DNA of 39,827 nt from assembly GCA_016936595.1 (NCBI GenBank), contig JAFGXO010000224.1, positions 1 through 39,827 on the forward strand. The letters are read 5' to 3'. This document shows positions 16,923 through 25,375 of the stretch, one piece after another. A model generated the notes under the pieces. That model was not told where the DNA came from and did not search any database. It was given only the letters and a program-made list of their open reading frames with translations. The translations under genes and the position numbers were made by a program. Source of the stretch: Bacteroidales bacterium. GTDB taxonomy: Bacteria > Bacteroidota > Bacteroidia > Bacteroidales > JAFGUD01. Every line of letters starts with the position of its first letter. The stretch's first letter is position 1.

Positions 16923-17964
16923 TCTTATTCTTTTATTATCGTACAATTCGTTTTCACAAAATACGATAGTTTTACCTGATAGTAATCTTACTGTTTATGA
17001 TGTTTATTATCTTCAAAATTTAGTTGATAATCAAACTGATATAGTTACGAATTTAAATGTTGAGTTAAATAGCTTACAATATAAATATATGAAACTTAAC
17101 AATGATTTATCAAAGGTTCAGTATTCGTTAAATTTATATAAAAATATTTTTTCCTCGTTACTTATTTCTATTTATAAAATTAAATCTACTTCTTTTTCAA
17201 CTTTTATTTTTCTATTTTCTTCAAATTCTTTCAATCAAATATATAAACGGTTCAATTATTTTAAATTATTAACAAAATATTTAACTAATTTAACACAATA
17301 TATTAACTTGCTCAATAAACAACTAAATTTATCACTTTTATCACTTGAAGCATCTAAAGAGTTATTAAATACTTGTTTGGTGAATTATCAAAATAGTAAA
17401 AATGTTTTAGATAGCAATACTAATATCTTATTACAACAATCTTACTTAATGCAACAAAATGCAGCTACTTTACGTATAAAGATAAACAGAGATTATAGTC
17501 AATATGATTCTTTAATTTTTCGTATTATGAACGCTAATTTAGCTAATTCTAACGATACATTATCAGATTTTGTTCTAACTTTAAGTCCTTTGAATAACTG
17601 CGTTGTAATCAGCTCATTTGGAGTTCATAATCATCCATATTTTAAGGGTGTGTCTGTTAAAAACGATGGAATAGATTTATTTTCTTCAACTGATACTATT
17701 GTTAAAGCTGTTTTAGATGGTACTGTTGTAGCAGTTATTAAAATTCCTAATTACGGCTATTCTATTGTTATTCAACATAATAATTATTATACTGTTTACT
17801 CTAATTTAAACTTTGTTTATGTTTCAAATAATTCTTTGGTTTATAAATCTCAAATTTTAGGTTCTTTATCCAAAAAAACTAGTAAATATTCATTTCCTTG
17901 TCTTAATTTTCAAATTTGGAAAGGTCAACAAAAGTTAAATCCAAAAATATTCTATGACTTCTAA
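16900..17964 (+). CDS. EnvC/NlpD-like degenerate LytM (M23) protein, predicted amidase activator
   Basis: 354 residues from ATG 16900 (the TTG at 16879 is less likely). A signal peptide (MLKLLIYSLILLLSYNSFSQ) is followed by a long coiled coil (about residues 35-220) and a C-terminal LytM domain (about 230-354, SFGVHNHPYFKGV to LNFQIW). The zinc ligands of active M23 peptidases are missing: HxxxD is Asn255-xxx-Asp259, and HxH is Cys334-x-Asn336. The family precedent is EnvC, where an inactive LytM domain with a coiled coil activates N-acetylmuramoyl-L-alanine amidases during cell separation. It overlaps the lipoprotein gene by 23 nt and the DUF4175-like gene by 11 nt. Confidence 0.85.
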   Translation: MLKLLIYSLILLLSYNSFSQNTIVLPDSNLTVYDVYYLQNLVDNQTDIVTNLNVELNSLQYKYMKLNNDLSKVQYSLNLYKNIFSSLLISIYKIKSTSFSTFIFLFSSNSFNQIYKRFNYFKLLTKYLTNLTQYINLLNKQLNLSLLSLEASKELLNTCLVNYQNSKNVLDSNTNILLQQSYLMQQNAATLRIKINRDYSQYDSLIFRIMNANLANSNDTLSDFVLTLSPLNNCVVISSFGVHNHPYFKGVSVKNDGIDLFSSTDTIVKAVLDGTVVAVIKIPNYGYSIVIQHNNYYTVYSNLNFVYVSNNSLVYKSQILGSLSKKTSKYSFPCLNFQIWKGQQKLNPKIFYDF

Positions 17965-20900
17965 TTCTGATATATCTTTAATTTTTAAAGGAATAAATAA
18001 ATACATTCGAAAATTTTATTTATACAAACTTTTTTCCGGAATTGTTATTTCAACTGCTCTTGTTAGCTTAATATATCTTTTTGTAGTTGTTATTCAGTTT
18101 TATTTTTATCTTCCTGTTTATTTAAAATCAATTATATTTTGGTCTTTTTTAACTATTTCATTCTTTATTTTATTTGAATTTGTAATTCTTAATTTGTTAA
18201 AATTTTTCCGAATTACAAAATTACTTACTAATGTTCAAGCTGCAAAACTTATTTCTGATAGTTTTCCCGAAATTAAGGATCAACTTTTAAACATATTAGA
18301 ACTTTATCACAAAGATGCTGATAACCTGCTTATAAATGCAGCTATTTTAAATAAAATAAATAAGATTACAATTTTTAATTTTTCTGCTGCAATATCATTC
18401 AAATCTCTTTTTTCCTATATAAAATATCTTGCTTTTCCTGCTTTAATTTTATTATTTGTATTTATTTATAATAAATCAATTTTAACTGTTGGTAATAAAA
18501 AATTTATTGATTATAATGTTTATTATCAGCCTGTTGCTCCTTTTGATTTTGTTTTACTTAATGATGATTTAATTGTTCAAACTGGTTCAGACTTAGTTTT
18601 AACTTTAAAAATTGATGGTGATGTTATCCCTGATCAAGTGTTTATTATTTATGGAAATAATAAAATTTCATTAGTTAAAAGTAACAAATTTAAAAATCAA
18701 TTTTCTTATACTTTAAAATCTATCAATAAAGACTTCTTTTTTAAATTTGAAGCTATGGGTTTTTCTTCGCAAAATTTTGTTGTTAAAGTGCTTCCAAACC
18801 CCTCTATTTTAGATTATTATGTTAATGCTGTACCATTGGCATACACAAATAAAGAACCGGTTAATTTAGAAAATAACGGTGATATTTTAGTTCCTATTGG
18901 TACTAAAATTACCTATACTTTTAATACTAAAAATGTAGATTCTTTAACTCTTGTAGTTGATAGTACTTATTTTATTGCCTCTAATATTTCTTCTCTTTTT
19001 AAAGCTAATTTTGTTGCTAAATACACATCAACTTATAAGGTAGTTGTTAAAAATTCGTATTTTTCTAATGAAATTTTCAATTATAATCTTACTGTTATTC
19101 CTGATTTGTTTCCCAAAATTACTGTTAATACTTTACAAGATAGTTTAATAAGTTCAAAATATTACTTTAAGGGCTACATTTCAGACGATTATGGGTTTTC
19201 TAATTTAACTTTTAATTATGCAGTTGTAAAAGATGATGTTGAACCTAACAATAATAATTATAATTCTATCAAAGTTGATTTTTTGAAAAATTTGCAAGAT
19301 CAAGAGTTTTATTTTTTGTATGATTTTAAAGATTTAATATCAGACCCACAATTAAAGTTATATTACTATTTCGCTGTTTCTGATAACGATGGTTATACTG
19401 GAAGTAAAACTACTAAAACTCAGTTGTTTATGTATAATCTACCAACACGTTTTCAAATTGATTCTGCTGTCAATGATTTAGATAATCAAGTACAAAATAA
19501 ATTAGATTTTGCTAAACAATTAGCTCTTGATATTCAACAAGATATCGACAATTTTAATGAACGTTTAATTAATGAAAATGTATCTGAGTGGGAACAACAG
19601 AATTTTTTAAATAATTTACTTCAAAAACAACAATCATTAAATTCTATGATTGATGATTTGAAAAAAAATAATAATGATAAGCTTAATCAATTGCAACAAC
19701 TTTCTGATCAGAATCAAGATTTGTTGGATAAACAAAAACAAATTCAAGATATGCTTGAGAGTTTATTAACTGATGATATGAAGGCAATGTTAGACTCTCT
19801 TCAAAAAATGCAAGATAATTTCAAATCAGATGATTTTGAACAATTAATGCAAAATATGCAACAAGATAATCAACAATTGAGTGATAACTTAGATAGATCA
19901 TTAGAATTGATGAAAAAAATGCAAGTTGAACAACAGCTGCAAAATACTGTAGATCAGTTAAATAAGTTGTCTGACGACCTACAACAACTTGCTGAGAATA
20001 TCGACAAAGCTAACGACATTACTTCTGCCCAAGAAGATTCAATTCTAACGAACGAATCAGACTTTCAAGAATTGATGAATGACTATGATAGTTTGTTAAA
20101 CAAAAATTCACAACTTGATAATCCTCTCGATTTAGACTCTTTATCTGATCAAATGGATAATATCCAAAAAGACTTTGAGCAAACAAAAGAGCAAATGTTT
20201 AACGATCAACAAAACAAAACCAGCAAAAGTCTTAAAAAAACAAGTCAGGATATGCAAGAGTTATCAGACCAAATGTCTGATATGATGAATTCAAACATGC
20301 AACAATCTAACGGCGAGGATATGCAAATGATTAAGTTTTTACTCACTAATTTACTTAGTTTTTCTTTTGAACAAGAAATTTTACATAATAGCACATCTAA
20401 AAATGTTTCTGTGTTTTCCGCTTTTTATAATGATCTTAAATATAAGCAACTTACTATAAAAGATGATTTTAAAATTATTTCTGACTCTTTATCTGCTTTA
20501 GCCCGCAGAAATCCTATGATAGGAAGTGTAATTTTAAATGAAGTTAATAATATTAATTCTAAATTAAATACTGTAAATACTCAATTAGGAACCGGCGATA
20601 GAGCCAATGCTTCAATAAATCAAAGATATATTATTACGTCTGCAAACAAATTAGCTCTAATGCTGCAAGAAAGTTTACAACAAATGCAAAATCAAATGAG
20701 TATGCCGGGTTCGGGTAATCCAAAACCTGGTAATAAACCGATGCCTTCTCCGGGTGATCTTCAACAAATGCAAAATGCAATGAAACAACAAATGCGACAA
20801 ATGATGCAACAAATGCAAAATGGTCAAATGCCCGGAAGTCAACAATTTGGAATACAATTAGCTCAACGTGAAGCATTTCAAAAAATGTTGCAGGATATGC

Positions 20901-21256
20901 TAAATTCTGGTGATTTAAATCCGGATATGCAAAAATTAGTTGAAGAAATGCTACAGTTAAATGACGATATTAAAGATGATGTAATTAATAAACAAATAAC
21001 TCCAAATACACTTTTAAGAGATAATGAAATTACTACACGATTATTAGATGCTCAAAATGCTGATAATCAACGTAAATTTGATAATCAACGTACATCAAGT
21101 ACTAGTAACAATATTGATCATACTGTTCCGGATGATGTTAAAAATTTATTTAATATATCATTTAAACAAAATGATATTTTGTCTAAAAAAGCTATTAACT
21201 TGAATATTTATTTAAAAAATTACTACAATGGATATGTTCATAGACTCGCAAACTAA
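17954..21256 (+). CDS. DUF4175-like large membrane protein with coiled-coil and Gln/Met-rich region
   Basis: 1100 residues. Two hydrophobic spans lie at about residues 25-80 and a third at about 155-178. An Ig-like beta region (about 180-500) follows, then a long Gln/Asp/Asn-rich coiled coil (about 505-780) and a helical segment. A Pro/Gly linker (GSGNPKPGNKPMPSPG, near 917) leads into a Gln/Met-rich repeat (to about 960) and a C-terminal helical end. The plan of N-terminal membrane spans with a huge periplasmic coiled coil matches the DUF4175 family, and HATPase, ybeY and mnmG follow as usual. No enzymatic motif is seen. The role is unknown and the setting points to the envelope. Confidence 0.78.
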   Translation: MTSNSDISLIFKGINKYIRKFYLYKLFSGIVISTALVSLIYLFVVVIQFYFYLPVYLKSIIFWSFLTISFFILFEFVILNLLKFFRITKLLTNVQAAKLISDSFPEIKDQLLNILELYHKDADNLLINAAILNKINKITIFNFSAAISFKSLFSYIKYLAFPALILLFVFIYNKSILTVGNKKFIDYNVYYQPVAPFDFVLLNDDLIVQTGSDLVLTLKIDGDVIPDQVFIIYGNNKISLVKSNKFKNQFSYTLKSINKDFFFKFEAMGFSSQNFVVKVLPNPSILDYYVNAVPLAYTNKEPVNLENNGDILVPIGTKITYTFNTKNVDSLTLVVDSTYFIASNISSLFKANFVAKYTSTYKVVVKNSYFSNEIFNYNLTVIPDLFPKITVNTLQDSLISSKYYFKGYISDDYGFSNLTFNYAVVKDDVEPNNNNYNSIKVDFLKNLQDQEFYFLYDFKDLISDPQLKLYYYFAVSDNDGYTGSKTTKTQLFMYNLPTRFQIDSAVNDLDNQVQNKLDFAKQLALDIQQDIDNFNERLINENVSEWEQQNFLNNLLQKQQSLNSMIDDLKKNNNDKLNQLQQLSDQNQDLLDKQKQIQDMLESLLTDDMKAMLDSLQKMQDNFKSDDFEQLMQNMQQDNQQLSDNLDRSLELMKKMQVEQQLQNTVDQLNKLSDDLQQLAENIDKANDITSAQEDSILTNESDFQELMNDYDSLLNKNSQLDNPLDLDSLSDQMDNIQKDFEQTKEQMFNDQQNKTSKSLKKTSQDMQELSDQMSDMMNSNMQQSNGEDMQMIKFLLTNLLSFSFEQEILHNSTSKNVSVFSAFYNDLKYKQLTIKDDFKIISDSLSALARRNPMIGSVILNEVNNINSKLNTVNTQLGTGDRANASINQRYIITSANKLALMLQESLQQMQNQMSMPGSGNPKPGNKPMPSPGDLQQMQNAMKQQMRQMMQQMQNGQMPGSQQFGIQLAQREAFQKMLQDMLNSGDLNPDMQKLVEEMLQLNDDIKDDVINKQITPNTLLRDNEITTRLLDAQNADNQRKFDNQRTSSTSNNIDHTVPDDVKNLFNISFKQNDILSKKAINLNIYLKNYYNGYVHRLAN
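20678..20827 (+). repeat. Short direct repeats coding Gln/Met-rich stretch
   Basis: The 15-mer CAACAAATGCAAAAT occurs exactly three times (20678-20692, 20762-20776, 20807-20821), with further degenerate copies between. It encodes QQMQN-type repeats in the DUF4175-like protein. This is slippage-prone coding DNA, not an intergenic repeat. Confidence 0.8.
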
Positions 21257-21659
21257 ACATTTTGATGAAACTATTTCTTTTTCATCTATTTTTCAAAATA
21301 TTAGTTATGCTGAAAAAATTATTACTACCTTAAATTCAAGGATAAATATTAGTGATGAGATTTTTGGAAATATATTACTTTCTCTTTCTGAAGCTATTAA
21401 CAATGCTATAGTTCACGGAAATAAATTTAATAAAGATAAGTTTGTTTTTGTTAATTATAAGTATAAAAATAAATTGTTAGTATTTGAAATTAAAGATGAG
21501 GGTGATGGTTTTGATCCTGATGAAATTGCTGACCCTACCGCAGATTTAAATGTTGAAAAGCTTTATGGACGAGGTGTTTTTATTATTATTAGCCTTAGCG
21601 ATAAAGTTGAATTTGAATATTCTAACGGTCAAATTATTCGTATGTATTTTAATCTTTAA
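21228..21659 (+). CDS. Stand-alone HATPase (RsbW-like ATP-binding regulatory protein)
   Basis: 143 residues, a single GHKL ATPase domain with no dimerisation or receiver domain. The N-box is EAINNAIVHGNK (residues 55-66), the G1 box KDEGDGFDP (about 90-98) and the G2 loop GRGVFII. This is the layout of anti-sigma-factor kinases such as RsbW/SpoIIAB. No sigma factor, STAS anti-anti-sigma or phosphatase lies beside it, so its partner is unknown. ATG at 21228 lies 29 nt inside the preceding gene; ATG 21234 is an alternative. It ends two bases before ybeY. Confidence 0.88.
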   Translation: MDMFIDSQTKHFDETISFSSIFQNISYAEKIITTLNSRINISDEIFGNILLSLSEAINNAIVHGNKFNKDKFVFVNYKYKNKLLVFEIKDEGDGFDPDEIADPTADLNVEKLYGRGVFIIISLSDKVEFEYSNGQIIRMYFNL

Positions 21660-21661
21660 TA

Positions 21662-22090
21662 ATGATATTATTCCATTCAAGTACGAATTTTAAAATTTCT
21701 AATAAAAAAATTTTAAAATCTTGGATTAAATCGGTATGTGCTGATTTTAATAAACAAGTAACTGATTTAAATTTTATATTTATGTCTGATGAAGAACTTC
21801 TTCAAATGAACATCAAATATTTAAATCATGATTATTATACTGATGTAATTACTTTTAACTACTGTGAAGATGATATTATTTCTGGTGATGTTTATATAAG
21901 TGTAGATAGAGTTAAAGAGAATGCTCTTTCTTTAAATCAATCATTTTTGCAAGAACTTTACAGAGTTATTATTCATGGAGTATTACATTTGCTTGGATTT
22001 GAAGATCATTCAATAAAAGAAAAATTAATTATGAGAGATTTAGAAAATAGGAGTTTACAGAGTGATATTATTTCAAAAATTTTAGTATGA
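21662..22090 (+). CDS. ybeY: Endoribonuclease YbeY (rRNA maturation)
   Basis: 142 residues. YbeY is a zinc endoribonuclease of 16S rRNA 3'-end processing and ribosome quality control. The metal motif appears as HGVLHLLGFEDH (His105, His109 and His116). The common spacing is HxxxHxxxxxH; here one extra residue precedes the third His, so Asp115 or His116 could be the third ligand, a variation I associate with Bacteroidota. LNHDYYTDVITF near 55-65 is the conserved substrate-side block. Its end overlaps mnmG by 4 nt (ATGA). Confidence 0.94.
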   Translation: MILFHSSTNFKISNKKILKSWIKSVCADFNKQVTDLNFIFMSDEELLQMNIKYLNHDYYTDVITFNYCEDDIISGDVYISVDRVKENALSLNQSFLQELYRVIIHGVLHLLGFEDHSIKEKLIMRDLENRSLQSDIISKILV

Positions 22091-23940
22091 AACTTAACTA
22101 CGATGTTATTGTTATTGGAGCCGGACATGCTGGAGCTGAAGCTGCTGCTGTTGCTGCTAATTTAAATTGTGAAGTTCTTCTCATTACTATGGATTTAAAT
22201 AAAATAGCAAGTATGTCTTGTAATCCTGCTATGGGAGGTATTGCTAAAGGTCAACTTATTAGAGAAATTGATGCCTTAGGCGGATTGTCTGCTTACGTTA
22301 CAGATGAAACAATGATTCAGTTTAGAATGCTCAATAAATCTAAAGGTGCTGCTATGTGGAGTCCTCGTGCACAATCTGATAGACTTAAATTTTCTCAAAC
22401 ATGGCGTAAATATTTAGAAAAAATTCCTAATCTTTATTTTTGGCAAGACAAAGTAAAATCGCTTATTATCGAAAATAATTTTGTTACCGGAGTTGTTACA
22501 GATTGGAATGTTCAATTCACTTCGAAAACAGTTATATTAACTGCCGGTACCTTTTTAAATGGTGTTATGTACGTTGGAGATAAAACTGTAGAAGGCGGTA
22601 GAGTAGGAGATGAATCTGTTAAAGGCTTGAGTGATCAACTTAAATCATTTAACATACCAACTCTTAAAATGAAAACAGGTACACCGGTAAGAATTGACGG
22701 CAGATCTGTTGATTTTTCAAAATTTGAGATACAACATGGTGATATACCGCCAGAAAAATTTTCTTTTGATCCTTTATCAAAAATGAGACTTCCTTCTATT
22801 CCTTGCCATATTGTTTATACAAACAAAAATGTTCACAAGGAACTTGAAAAAGGGTTTAGTTTTTCTCCTTTGTTTAGTGGTAAAATTAAAGGAATTGGAC
22901 CAAGATATTGCCCAAGTATTGAAGACAAATTAATTACGTTTAGTTCTAAAGATCAGCATTTGCTTTTCTTAGAACCTGAGGGTGTAAATTCTAATGAATA
23001 TTATTTAAATGGTTTTTCTTCTTCATTGCCATTAGATGTTCAGTACACTGCTCTCTCCAAAATTGATGGTTTTAGCAATGTTAAAATATTTAGACCTGGC
23101 TATGCTATTGAGTATGATTATTTTGATCCGATGTTTTTGCATCACACACTTGAATCTAAAATTCTTAATAATCTTTATTTCGCCGGTCAAGTTAATGGAA
23201 CAACAGGATACGAAGAAGCCGCTGCACAGGGTATGATTGCTGGTATAAACGCTGCCCATAAAGTAAAAGAAAAAAATAATTTTGTTTTAGGTAGAGACAC
23301 TTCTTACATTGGAGTATTGATTGATGATTTAGTTACAAAAGGGGTTGATGAACCATATAGAATGTTTACATCAAGGGCAGAATATCGTTTACAATTACGT
23401 CAGGATAATGCTGATTTAAGATTATCTAACTTAGCTATAGATATTGGTTTACTTACACCGCATCGAAATGAAGTTTTTGAAAACAGAATTAAACAAATAT
23501 CTAAGCTCACTAAATTACTATCAATAATTAGCGTTACCCCTAAAAAAATTAATTCATATTTGAATAAAATTAATTCAAGCCCATTAAAACAATCAGTTAA
23601 AGCCGACAAACTATTGTTAAGACCTGAAATTAATTTAACCGATCTGTTACCTTTTCTTGAGTTAGATACACAATTTAAAGAAGACATTATACATACTACT
23701 CAATACAATATAAAATACCACGAGTACACACAAAAAGAAAAGATTTGTGCTAAAAAACCTGACGATTTTGACAATAAAATAATTCCTGACACTATTGATT
23801 TTGCGAAATTTAAATCAATATCTACAGAGGCTAGACAAAAATTAGAGAAACAAAAACCAAAAACAATTGGAGAAGCTAAACGCATACCCGGCGTTTCACC
23901 ATCAGATATAAATGTTTTACTTGTATATATGGGTCGATAA
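22087..23940 (+). CDS. mnmG: tRNA uridine-5-carboxymethylaminomethyl modification enzyme, FAD subunit
   Basis: 617 residues, full length. With MnmE, MnmG modifies U34 of tRNAs reading NNA/NNG codons. The FAD-binding Rossmann motif is VIVIGAGHAGAEAA (about 8-21). CNPAMGGIAKGQL near 46, AGTFLNGVMYVGD near 152 and the family block GVDEPYRMFTSRAEYRLQLRQDNAD near 420 are all present. The C-terminal helical domain carries EARQKLEKQKPKTIGEA and GVSPSDINVLLVYMGR. It is last in the eleven-gene operon, immediately followed by a perfect hairpin terminator. No rsmG, parA or parB is next to it. Confidence 0.98.
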   Translation: MKLNYDVIVIGAGHAGAEAAAVAANLNCEVLLITMDLNKIASMSCNPAMGGIAKGQLIREIDALGGLSAYVTDETMIQFRMLNKSKGAAMWSPRAQSDRLKFSQTWRKYLEKIPNLYFWQDKVKSLIIENNFVTGVVTDWNVQFTSKTVILTAGTFLNGVMYVGDKTVEGGRVGDESVKGLSDQLKSFNIPTLKMKTGTPVRIDGRSVDFSKFEIQHGDIPPEKFSFDPLSKMRLPSIPCHIVYTNKNVHKELEKGFSFSPLFSGKIKGIGPRYCPSIEDKLITFSSKDQHLLFLEPEGVNSNEYYLNGFSSSLPLDVQYTALSKIDGFSNVKIFRPGYAIEYDYFDPMFLHHTLESKILNNLYFAGQVNGTTGYEEAAAQGMIAGINAAHKVKEKNNFVLGRDTSYIGVLIDDLVTKGVDEPYRMFTSRAEYRLQLRQDNADLRLSNLAIDIGLLTPHRNEVFENRIKQISKLTKLLSIISVTPKKINSYLNKINSSPLKQSVKADKLLLRPEINLTDLLPFLELDTQFKEDIIHTTQYNIKYHEYTQKEKICAKKPDDFDNKIIPDTIDFAKFKSISTEARQKLEKQKPKTIGEAKRIPGVSPSDINVLLVYMGR

Positions 23941-23991
23941 AAAAAGTTCCACGTAGAACAATTTACAGATTGTTCTACGTGGAACTTTTTT
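23940..23991. terminator. Perfect 23-bp inverted repeat: bidirectional terminator with parS-like arms
   Basis: The left arm is 23940-23962 (six A then GTTCCACGTAGAACAAT), the loop TTACAG is 23963-23968, and the perfectly complementary right arm is 23969-23991 ending in six T. Flanking A- and T-runs make it a terminator in both directions for the convergent mnmG and nuclease genes. Each arm contains GTTCCACGTAGAAC or its complement. That word is itself a near-palindrome (12 of 14 positions) resembling the ParB site TGTTTCACGTGAAACA. Confidence 0.9.
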
Positions 23992-24003
23992 ATTGATTAT
24001 GTT

Positions 24004-25305
24004 TTACTGAATAAGTGTTTTTTTTGTCTGGATTGATTTTTTTGAGTTGTAGAAATTGATTATATAAATACCTGGGTCTAAGTTTTTATGTGTGTTTGTA
24101 TAGCTTGTTTGAGTTTGAGATAGATTGATAGTGTTTGATGTTATTTTTTGTCCGGTTATATTATATATGGAGTAGTGTAGGGGTTGATTAAGTAAATCGT
24201 TATTTGAAATATTTACAGTTATTGATTTTGATTTTAAAACACATGTAATCTCATCGTTTGATTGTGTTATTATATTAAGATTTGCAGGAGTTTGGTTTAT
24301 TAAAAATTCTGCGTAAACTGGCAAGTGATCAGAGTTACTTGCAAGAGCATTAAGTACGTCTGTTGGAACTGATGTGTTTCCGTTGTAAGAAACTCCGCTG
24401 TTAAAATGATTTCCATCTTGTCCTACTGCTCTGTATGAATTTGCCACATAGGAAATATTGTCAGTGTTGTTATTTATTGCGTTAGAAAAAATAATAAAGT
24501 CGAAACGATCATCTAAACCACCTGAAGAACCACAACCGCTATTACTTGAATAAAATGCGGACTGAGTGTGTATATCTGCATAAGTACTGTTGTTGTGCCA
24601 GTCTCCGGCGGTTTCAGGATCAATAAAATTTAATGCAGCGTTTGAATAATTCGTTAACCTTTGGTAGGCTCCTTCGGTGTTTGTATATAAGTTTAAATCA
24701 CCGGAAAGAAAATAATTATCTGTTGAATTATGATAATTTATGTAGCTCATTAAATCGTTTGCTTGATCATTTCTTGTGTCTGCATCGTCTCCTGTATCTC
24801 CTGCTTTTAAATGTGCTAAGTAATAAGTGAAATATACTGTATCTCCGTTGATTAAGTCTGGTGAGTTATAGTAAAATTTATATGCGTGAATATCTCGAGG
24901 CCATGAGTTTATGTAATTTGTGGATTTTAAAGTTAGCTTGTTGCTATTGTAGAATATTTGAGAAGTTAAATTGTAAGTTTCATTATGAACTTCTGCTCTT
25001 GTAAAATATGGACGGTCGTTGTATAAAAATACACTCCCAAGTAAATAGTCTTGGTAGTTAGTTGGGGAAACAGCATCTGATATTTCGTTAACAGCAAAAA
25101 TATCCGGATCAAGATAATTAATAATTGTTTTTAAGTAATTTGTTTTTGTGTAGATGTTATTGTTTATTTGGTCACAGCCAGTTTCGTCTAACCCAAAATA
25201 TAATAAATTGTATTGGGTGATTTTAATTACATCTTGTGCTGATGTGTTGGCAAATAAAATTAACATCACAAGAGTTAAGCTAAATGCTAATAATGGTTTT
25301 TTCAT
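24004..25305 (-). CDS. Secreted endonuclease/exonuclease/phosphatase-fold protein with T9SS sorting tail
   Basis: 433 residues. A signal peptide (residues 1-24, ending in FANTSAQ) is followed by an EEP domain to about residue 340. Expected active-site positions are present: Asn33 (QYNLLYF), Glu74 (AVNEIS), His in YYLAHLKAGD, SGDLNLY near 200 and the terminal SDHLPVYAEF. The last ~85 residues form a type A T9SS C-terminal domain (LHYSIYNITGQKI then LDPGIYIINFYNSKKS), so export through the outer membrane is likely. The substrate may be extracellular DNA or a phosphoester. It diverges from the prenyl synthase gene with its own TAACTTTG promoter and ends at the shared hairpin. Confidence 0.88.
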   Translation of the reverse strand: MKKPLLAFSLTLVMLILFANTSAQDVIKITQYNLLYFGLDETGCDQINNNIYTKTNYLKTIINYLDPDIFAVNEISDAVSPTNYQDYLLGSVFLYNDRPYFTRAEVHNETYNLTSQIFYNSNKLTLKSTNYINSWPRDIHAYKFYYNSPDLINGDTVYFTYYLAHLKAGDTGDDADTRNDQANDLMSYINYHNSTDNYFLSGDLNLYTNTEGAYQRLTNYSNAALNFIDPETAGDWHNNSTYADIHTQSAFYSSNSGCGSSGGLDDRFDFIIFSNAINNNTDNISYVANSYRAVGQDGNHFNSGVSYNGNTSVPTDVLNALASNSDHLPVYAEFLINQTPANLNIITQSNDEITCVLKSKSITVNISNNDLLNQPLHYSIYNITGQKITSNTINLSQTQTSYTNTHKNLDPGIYIINFYNSKKSIQTKKTLIQ

Positions 25306-25324
25306 AATATTTAAAATTTAATGT

Positions 25325-25352
25325 TTTGGCAAAGTTAAATTTTTTATTTTTG
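25325..25352 (+). promoter_or_regulatory. Possible promoter of the polyprenyl synthase gene
   Basis: TATTTTTG at 25345-25352 fits TAnnTTTG. TTTG at 25325-25328 is only 16 nt upstream, shorter than preferred. It overlaps the divergent nuclease promoter, so the two may compete. Confidence 0.35.
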
Positions 25353-25362
25353 TTTTCTCAAA
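25330..25362 (-). promoter_or_regulatory. Bacteroidota-type promoter of the secreted nuclease gene
   Basis: Minus strand: TAACTTTG (25337-25330) matches the -7 consensus, with TTTG (25362-25359) 21 nt upstream. It lies 25 bp before the ATG. Confidence 0.6.
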
Positions 25363-25375
25363 ATATATATATTAA

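Noticed and set aside
20678-20827. Possible CRISPR-like array from the repeated 15-mers
   Set aside because: Repeats are in frame in a coding gene, irregularly spaced and without spacers; no cas gene in the window.
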